A DNA stretch of 64,000 nucleotides from Hofstenia miamia (Eukaryota; Xenacoelomorpha; Acoela; Hofsteniidae), in NCBI GenBank assembly GCA_900660155.1, contig CABFPE010000155.1, forward strand, positions 749,540-813,539. The letters run 5' to 3'. Positions 57,653-64,000 of this stretch are shown here, in pieces. How positions within the stretch are numbered: the first letter of the stretch is position 1; every line of letters begins with the position of its first letter. Under the pieces are notes generated by a model. The model made no database searches and was not told the origin of the DNA. It saw only the letters and a list, made by a program, of their open reading frames with translations. Position numbers and translations under genes: made by a program.

Positions 57653-58266
57653 TACGTTTTCAACAGAATAAATTAGAAATTTTTTGCTTTTGCCTTTAGA
57701 AAATTGATATATTCAGGGAGACATCTAGCGAAAAAATTAGGAATTTCGTCCAGATTTTCTATGCTTTCTCGTTATGTATGCTTCGGATTTTTCCGATCTG
57801 ATTTTCCAAATTTAAGATTCATGTCACATCTGATTGCTTGATTTCAAATAAATTTTTATTAGGACTCCAAAACTTTCAGATGGTGTTGCCAATTGAATAT
57901 TTTATAACAAATTTAACTGCAATGCTAAATTCTGTTATAAAAGACAAAAACGATTTAAAATACATTTTCAAATATATCTTTTTTGAAAGCTTGGATGCAA
58001 ATTTAGTCGCAATCTTCGCACTTGTGTATCTAAATGCAAATTCTATATGGCTAGAATATATGATATATTTTGTTATCTTAATAATTTGAAATATTCCGAT
58101 TTCCTTTGAAGCATGTGAAACAATTCTAGCAAGAAATATAAGTGTTTACATACACTCTGGCGACAAAATATTAAAAATAGCATGTTAAAATGATTTAATA
58201 AAGAGCTCCATAAAGAGTTATAATATTCGAATGAAGCTTGAATCTCAATGGGAAGGAAGCGATCTG
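57653..58266. other. Region downstream of the RRM gene, no other feature
   Basis: Contains TTTATT (AATAAA on the - strand) near 57853, a possible polyadenylation signal for the - strand gene at 58267. Nothing else recognised. Confidence 0.3.
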
Positions 58267-58470
58267 TCAATAACCATAACGTTCATCATATGGATTAGAA
58301 GACCCGTACGAATGTGTTTTGCGCTCTCTTCCGCGATTAGGTCTACGTGGACTTTCACTTGGCGACCGTCCAACATTTATTTCTAATAATCTACCTTCGA
58401 ATTCTAATCCTTGTGAGTCAAGAGCGGCTGCAACACTGTATTCATCTTGAAATTCCACGAAAGCAAATCC
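58267..58470 (-). CDS. RRM RNA-binding protein, last exon
   Basis: After the acceptor TGCTTAG the exon reads GFAFVEFQDEYSVAAALDSQ, the RNP1 motif and following helix of an RNA recognition motif, then GLEFEGRLLEINVGRSPSES closing the RRM, and an Arg/Ser/Gly/Tyr-rich tail ending YDERYGY and TGA (67 codons, phase 0 in). RRMs bind single-stranded RNA; short basic, Tyr-rich tails are usual in splicing or polyadenylation factors. The RRM's RNP2 half must be in an upstream exon at higher coordinates, not found in the window. Similar in layout to PABPN1 and SR-related proteins, but I cannot choose. No symbol given. Confidence 0.78.
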   Translation of the reverse strand, partial: GFAFVEFQDEYSVAAALDSQGLEFEGRLLEINVGRSPSESPRRPNRGRERKTHSYGSSNPYDERYGY

Positions 58471-59339
58471 CTAAGCAATCATTTAAAATTAAATAAGAAG
58501 AGAAATTTTAATGATCATCAGCTAAAATAGTAACGTTTAGCTTACTTGTTATAAGGATCAGACGACAGATGTAAATTAAATTTAAAATAATTCTTTAAAA
58601 TACATTTTCCATTATCATTATAGCATCCATTATAGCATTTTTGTAAAACTAAAATCTGTTTTTATCAGTTTTCTTACCAGTCAATTTTGACAAAATGCGC
58701 CGATTGCTGCTATCAATAATTTATCAGCTGATAGTCTGAATGATATTCAAGCTCAAGTCATACTACTACTTGCTTGAACTTGCTTGATTTTTACAGATGT
58801 AATCTCGTAATACTTTCAATCAAATATAATTGCGATTTACTAAATCGATTCAAGATAATCTTTTATCTTTCCAAAAATTACTAATAAAACAATAATTCAA
58901 ATTGATTCTTCTGAAAAAAAACTCTGCTAATAATAGTCGACAGATGTAAACAAAATACTTGCTTGTATTTTCGAAAAAAACGAATTTTATATTAGTCTAC
59001 CATTCGTAGCCGAACAGATAACTATAATGAAACCATTTTAACACTTTCACTGCCATGGCACCATATGCTGCTGAAAGGGCCTATTCAATTGACGCCATGT
59101 CACCTGTATATGGTGAGACAGAAAATTCCGTTTTCGGCCACGCCTCTAGTTTGTGGTTATATAAAACATTTTCCTGCTAAAAACAAACGATTTTTTTTAG
59201 CACCCGGAAGCCACTTAATCAATAATGACCTGGCAAAGAATATCTTAATATATTATGCATTTACTATTCATTATGCAAACATTATTAAGTAATTAAACTG
59301 TATAGCAGTTATATTGTAATTTGTCATTAAACAATTTAC
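58471..59339. other. Intron of the RRM gene or intergenic, nothing recognised
   Basis: No RNP2-bearing exon found on the - strand. No repeats seen. Confidence 0.35.
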
Positions 59340-60420
59340 TCTAAAATTTTAATGAATATGCAACTAAGTTATTAACCTCATATTTAACTAATAGACAAAA
59401 ATACATAACAGTAAATAATAAAATCTTTAATAAACTAATAATTAATAAAGGAATACCTCAAGGCTCAGTTCTAGGGCCATTAATATTCAATCTTTATGTT
59501 AATGACATCAATTTGAATGAAAACATAGAATGTGTCCAATATGCTGATGACACCCTGCTGTATTCAACCAACTATTGTGATTTATTAAATGCACTACAAA
59601 CTGCAATATTATGCTTTGAAAAAAAAATAAAATTAAATTTAATGTTGAAAAGACTAGATTTATAGTATTAAATATTTCTAACAAGACTGAAAAATTAATG
59701 TTAAAAATAAACAATAACATTATACAAGAAGAGACAAAAATTAAATATTTAGGAATAATCTTTGACAATAAGTTAACATTTGAAATTGAAGTCATCAAAA
59801 TAATGCAAAAAATTATACAAAGGAATCAAAACACTAACTAAAATTCAAAAATTCATACCTATAAATTGCAAAATTACTCTAATAAAATCATATATATATT
59901 GCCATATTACTTATATTCAGTCTGTTTATTAACAACTCTCAATAAAAGAATGAAGATCAAACTAGAAAGAATTTTCAATTGGAGTATCAATACCATCTGT
60001 GAAAGAAAAAATCAAGCTACAATCAAAGAAGATAACTACTTATTTTCATTAGAATATCGACAAAAACTAAGATCTCTAGAAGTATTTTTCAAATTCTTAT
60101 AGAAAACTTAAATTTAAGAAAAATATGATGAAGAACTCATTGACTAATTTTTGTATTGACTTATGGAATAAATTACAACCTCAATTTAAAGAAGAAAAAT
60201 TAAATAAAGACTTTAAAAGAAATGCAAAAATGTATTTGAAACCAAAAAACATCAATTATTTAAATTACCAAAGAACTCAATCAATCCCAACAACCAAGTT
60301 TAGTCATCGAACCAGAAAAAAACCATTTTTAAAACCTTAATAAGTGCCTATCACTTTATTTTTATAGTGATTATATATAGAAGGGATCTTAAAAAAATAT
60401 TATTATTATTATTATTATTA
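59340..60420 (+). mobile_element. LINE fragment, family C, reverse transcriptase to (ATT)n tail
   Basis: Reads NKGIPQGSVLGPLIFNLYVN (59445-59504), then CVQYADDTLLYST (59530-59570; catalytic YADD intact), KIKYLGIIFDNKLTFEIE (about 59736-59790) and an RT C-terminal part (59934-60102, 60125-60340), with several frame changes. Ends in a TATTATTATT tract at 60398-60420. 5'-truncated within RT. Confidence 0.8.
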
Positions 60421-62818
60421 AAAATATACTACAAATGATCTTGTATTGACAAAACTATGGAAGGTCTTAGAGATCAAATATTATCTTTTTTTGCATTTGC
60501 ACATGTTATTTGTTGTGTGTTGGCAGCAGTAAATATCGCATTTTAACAAAAACTGACACTTTTAAAAAGATTTATATGTAACGCCTATTTTCATCGCTGT
60601 GAAAAATAAACAAAAGAATAGAGTAATACAATTCTTTTTTAACCAACGAAAATATATAAGATATAAACCGTAACCCAAAATAACGCAATCATTTTTACAA
60701 TTTGTGATAGTTTCTATAAGATATTTCTAAACGCTCATAGCTCACTAAAATAATAGAGACGATTTTTGACTTTGACTACAGTACACTGGAATGGAACTAG
60801 GGTGGTCTATTTACAGAAACAAAGTAGTTTAGTCTGGTTGTTGTTATCATCGACAATAGACAGCTTTATTACCTAAATGCTATGTATGGGAATAACTTGA
60901 AATATTTTTCAAAATGAGATGTTCCAGCAAAAAAATTCAAAATTTCAAGTGCTTCAAACTGAGGAATAATCACTATAAAAAATTTTCATTATAACACGTA
61001 AGCGCACTTATTCATAGGTGTGTTGAAATTCCAGAGTTCCCAAATTTTTTTATAGAGTTGACGAAAACAGTTTGAAAGTGAGAAAATATAGTTTGTTACT
61101 TTAACGATACAATAGGTAGTTTGAAGTTTAATAACATGAGAAACACGATGTTTTTAATCAAAACATTGGCTGTGATACAAGCTAGCTACATTATTGATTT
61201 GCATAGACTTTTTACGTTTTATTTTTATATTAACTAAAAATAGACATCTTGACATTTATTTTTAATGGATTGAATTTGTACTTCAAATAGTCCTACATAT
61301 TAAAGACGTTTCGCATAACTGTTATCTATGTTTTAATATAAAAAATGATGTATCCCATTAATGGAATTACCAATTCATTTATTTGTAATGAAAGAAGCTT
61401 AAAATTTTGGCAAAGTTTAATTTAAATAAATAAAATTTACAATTACTTATTAAATTTGGATTTGCATCAACACTTAGGAGACCGCATTAGTGAAATAAAT
61501 CTGAGAATTCATCTTGAAATGGTCTTTTTGAGGTAAGTATTATTAGATTATACCAATAAATCCATAAAATATTATTGAATAGTATAGCTGTCCAATACAC
61601 ATTAGATTTAGTTTTTATTATACAAATCAGTAAACTAGAGGATGTGCAAAAAATAATAATTCGATTCATGAACTTTTTTAGTCTAACTTTAGCATACAAA
61701 CATAATTGAAAGGAAAAAAACAAAGAGAAGCTAGAACAAGAAAGTAATTTCTTAAAAAATAATATAAAAAAGTATTTTAGTTGATTATAGTCAGCGGTAT
61801 GCAGACGTGTTATTTTTAAGTCTTAACTATGTAGGGAGGGACATTATTAAATCATAAATAAATTTTAATTTTTTAGGTGAGCAATATATTCTCCTGATAT
61901 TGTTCCGACTAGAGAATGACAATATGAGTTAAGCTTTGACCCGATCGAAAATTTGCTAACCGAACTCCAGGTGTTCATATGAACAGGTGATGACAAACTT
62001 TAAAGTCAAAATATTCGGAGGCCTAAATATCAATTTACATTATTGCTGTTATCGATGGTGTAGTCATAATTTATGATTTTTGTTAACCTTGTGCATAGAT
62101 TGTTAAAGTACTAATGGAAAACAATATTTTTTACGATATTCGGAGGAGGTGTTGTAATAATATTATGAAAATTGCTAAGTAAGACATTACATGTTTTCGG
62201 ATTATTGATTTACTCAACAAGAGATATGAAAAATTATGGTACTTAATCATATCAAATGCGTGCACAAATAATAATTAGCATTGTTTTTAAAAAACTACAA
62301 AAGAATTATAGAAATAATTTATCAATGAATCGCTGGAAAACATAATCCACCACGTCCACATGGATTTCAAATTCAGTATCATCTGATTGCTGCAAACAAG
62401 AATTGCCGCTTTGCTAAGAAACCAGCAATATACACTAAAAGAATAACATTTGAGTTTTAGAATAGCTGGCACTTATGACCTGCAGTGGCTGAATTATTAT
62501 CTGGTTCTTTTCCTAATTCACATGAGAGCTTTGTGAGATTAATTCAATTTATACCAATGCTGGAAAAGCAGAAATATAATAGGCCTAATTGTTCCCAGCA
62601 GCTTGGTACTAATTTACAATAAATTTTCCAAACAGTCGTTTTAAAAAACCAAAAAGAACAAATTTGTGGTAGCTGATCCTAAAAAAATTCTGTTATTCCA
62701 ATAAACCAATGCATGCTATTGCAAATAACACACTTGTATACATCTATTAATTCATAGTAAGCAATTGCACTGAAATATAAGTTATTACAATTGTTGTTAT
62801 TAAAATAATTGTCCACAT
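60421..62818. other. Intergenic or intronic, nothing recognised
   Basis: AT-rich, only short chance frames. No repeats, exons or RNA genes identified. Confidence 0.35.
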
Positions 62819-63040
62819 TTAATAAGGATCACGGCATTCTCTTGATGTTAAATTGAAATTGGGCTTGCTTTCCAAAAAGTCGATATGTTTAAATTTGCAG
62901 CTAAGCATTTCCCAATATATAGTATCAAGACCTAGATATTCTGGATATTCATCAATGTCAGTATTTCGGGATGAATTTAATTCTTCTACTGGTGTTCTTG
63001 GAATAGGACCAATCCATCGAATAATTTCGGTAGTTCATCT
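62819..63040 (-). CDS. Candidate terminal exon, unidentified protein
   Basis: From about 63035 down the - strand is open for some 70 codons without an ATG: TTEIIRWIGPIPRTPVEELN, SSRNTDIDEYPEYLGLDTIY, WEMLSCKFKHIDFLESKPNF and ends RECRDPY and TAA (62819-62821). Balanced charged/hydrophobic composition suggests real coding. A TTGCATCAG acceptor-like site precedes it at about 63040. I do not recognise the protein. It might be a host exon or a decayed transposon ORF. A different frame on the same strand is also open for 89 codons, so certainty is low. Confidence 0.35.
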
Positions 63041-63106
63041 GATGCAATATACCATTTTGAATTCGTATAGATTTAAATTTTTGCGGCAATTGTAAACTAG
63101 TGTTCT

Positions 63107-63238
63107 GCAGGTGGGAAAATATTGCGTGACCTTGCCAGCCCGACCGGGTTTGTAAGACAACTTCCCTACCCGCAAGTTGTCTTCTCCGCCTGATGTCCGC
63201 TCGTTCTCCACTATGCCCGAATTCCATATTTAAATCGA
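63107..63238 (-). other. GC-rich open stretch, possible upstream exon
   Basis: On the - strand one frame reads NSGIVENERTSGGEDNLRVG then KLSYKPGRAGKVTQYFPT, which looks like protein. It is clearly GC-richer than its surroundings. No strong acceptor or donor is visible and the family is unknown. It may pair with the open stretch at 62819-63040. Confidence 0.25.
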
Positions 63239-63240
63239 CG

Positions 63241-64000
63241 GGTGGTCTAAATTGAGCATGATTTCTTAAAAAAAGCCTTAGAAAACAGACCAGATCAAAA
63301 ATGACAGTAGCTTAAAATTTTCAAGGTATCATATATTTGTATTCAAAAGAAAACTTAATTTTAAAAAAACATGTGCAAAACGCCAATATTCAGATATTCC
63401 TCTAGAAAAATGTTGTGTACCAGTGCCCCGTTGTATAAACGAAGGGCGGCCCGTGCCCATCCATTGCTCGCCTCCCCGATGCTAGCTACCTATTTCAAGC
63501 GGCATACTGCTATTGAATCAGGCACCGTAATTTTGATCATATTTGGAAGTTCCACGTAACCATACGTTCTCTTTTTCTTTATCACTTTGAAAATTGAAAA
63601 ACGGCTGTCTTTTGTTTTCGCATAGTAATTCTTTTCTGGATTTATAACCAGTTATGGTAAATCAACACATTTGCGAGGCATTACTACTATTACAATTTTT
63701 ACTATTTTACAACCCTGTGCATAAAATAAACACAGATGACTAAGGCAAGTTGCGTATAGTAGTGGGAATTTATACGCCAGCTAGCAAGTAAAAATGGAAC
63801 TCGAGCAATTGTGAGCCTCCGATAACAAATTTTGACAAAGTTCCTAAGACTAGTGATATGCGATGTTTTTCTGGCTTAATTTTTGGTGGTGACCTCAAAT
63901 ATACTATCAAAACCTTTCCTATTGGTCTACGAAAAAAGTTTTTTTTTGAAGATATAATTGAGATAATCAATTATACCAAGAATAAAACATTTTGTACAAA
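63241..64000. other. Unassigned; GC-rich patch that may be a hAT-type end
   Basis: The + strand segment from about 63420 begins CAGTGCCCCGTTGTATAAAC and continues GC-rich (GGGCGGCCCGTGCCC) to about 63500, as hAT terminal regions often do. No matching inverted end was found in the window. The rest shows nothing. Confidence 0.25.

Overview
This looks like an AT-rich nuclear segment of an invertebrate animal. Exons are short and bounded by GT..AG introns with T-rich acceptors ending in TTTAG or TTTTAG. Introns are bimodal: four are only 40-43 bp, the others run from about 200 bp to over 10 kb. LINE and DNA-transposon relics fill the rest. I cannot name the phylum from the sequence. No tRNA, rRNA or CRISPR was seen.

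Region 1 (about 1.4-35.1 kb, + strand) is one long host gene, a BLTP3 homologue (BLTP3A/BLTP3B, formerly UHRF1BP1/UHRF1BP1L), a bridge-like lipid-transfer protein of the chorein/VPS13 superfamily. I assembled 17 coding exons (about 890 codons) from the N-terminal chorein region to a C-terminal coiled coil and stop at 34303-34305. The first coding exon lies left of the window. A central block is missing between 11.1 and 21.3 kb, where there is a 1000-bp assembly gap (11122-12121). Its introns hold a mariner-like start, MITEs, a decayed hAT transposase, a Tc1/mariner-like remnant and, antisense, an ORF for a small secreted LDL-receptor-class-A-like protein (13915-14436).

Region 2 (35.7-57.3 kb) is a transposon graveyard: a Mutator-like remnant, at least seven non-LTR retrotransposon (LINE) pieces in both orientations, a 602-bp foldback element and a hAT MITE nested in a LINE with a clean 8-bp target duplication. 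Two LINEs are of CR1-like type, with an SGNH-esterase ORF1 and an ORF2 with APE endonuclease plus reverse transcriptase. The + strand copy (52.3-57.0 kb) carries a canonical 2A ribosome-skipping motif (DVETNPGP) near the start of ORF2; the - strand copy (45.1-49.4 kb) has a degenerate version. In the same region sits an intact single-exon ORF for an unrecognised secreted, cysteine-rich, glycosylated protein (41411-42301).

Region 3 (57.3-64 kb) has the terminal exon of an RRM RNA-binding protein gene on the - strand (58267-58470), another LINE fragment (59.3-60.4 kb) and two unidentified - strand open stretches (62.8-63.24 kb).

Several single-N positions (25211, 53178, 56288, 56589) are bordered by near-identical duplicated sequence. 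These are probably false joins in the assembly. All homology calls come from recalled family sequences; no database search was possible.
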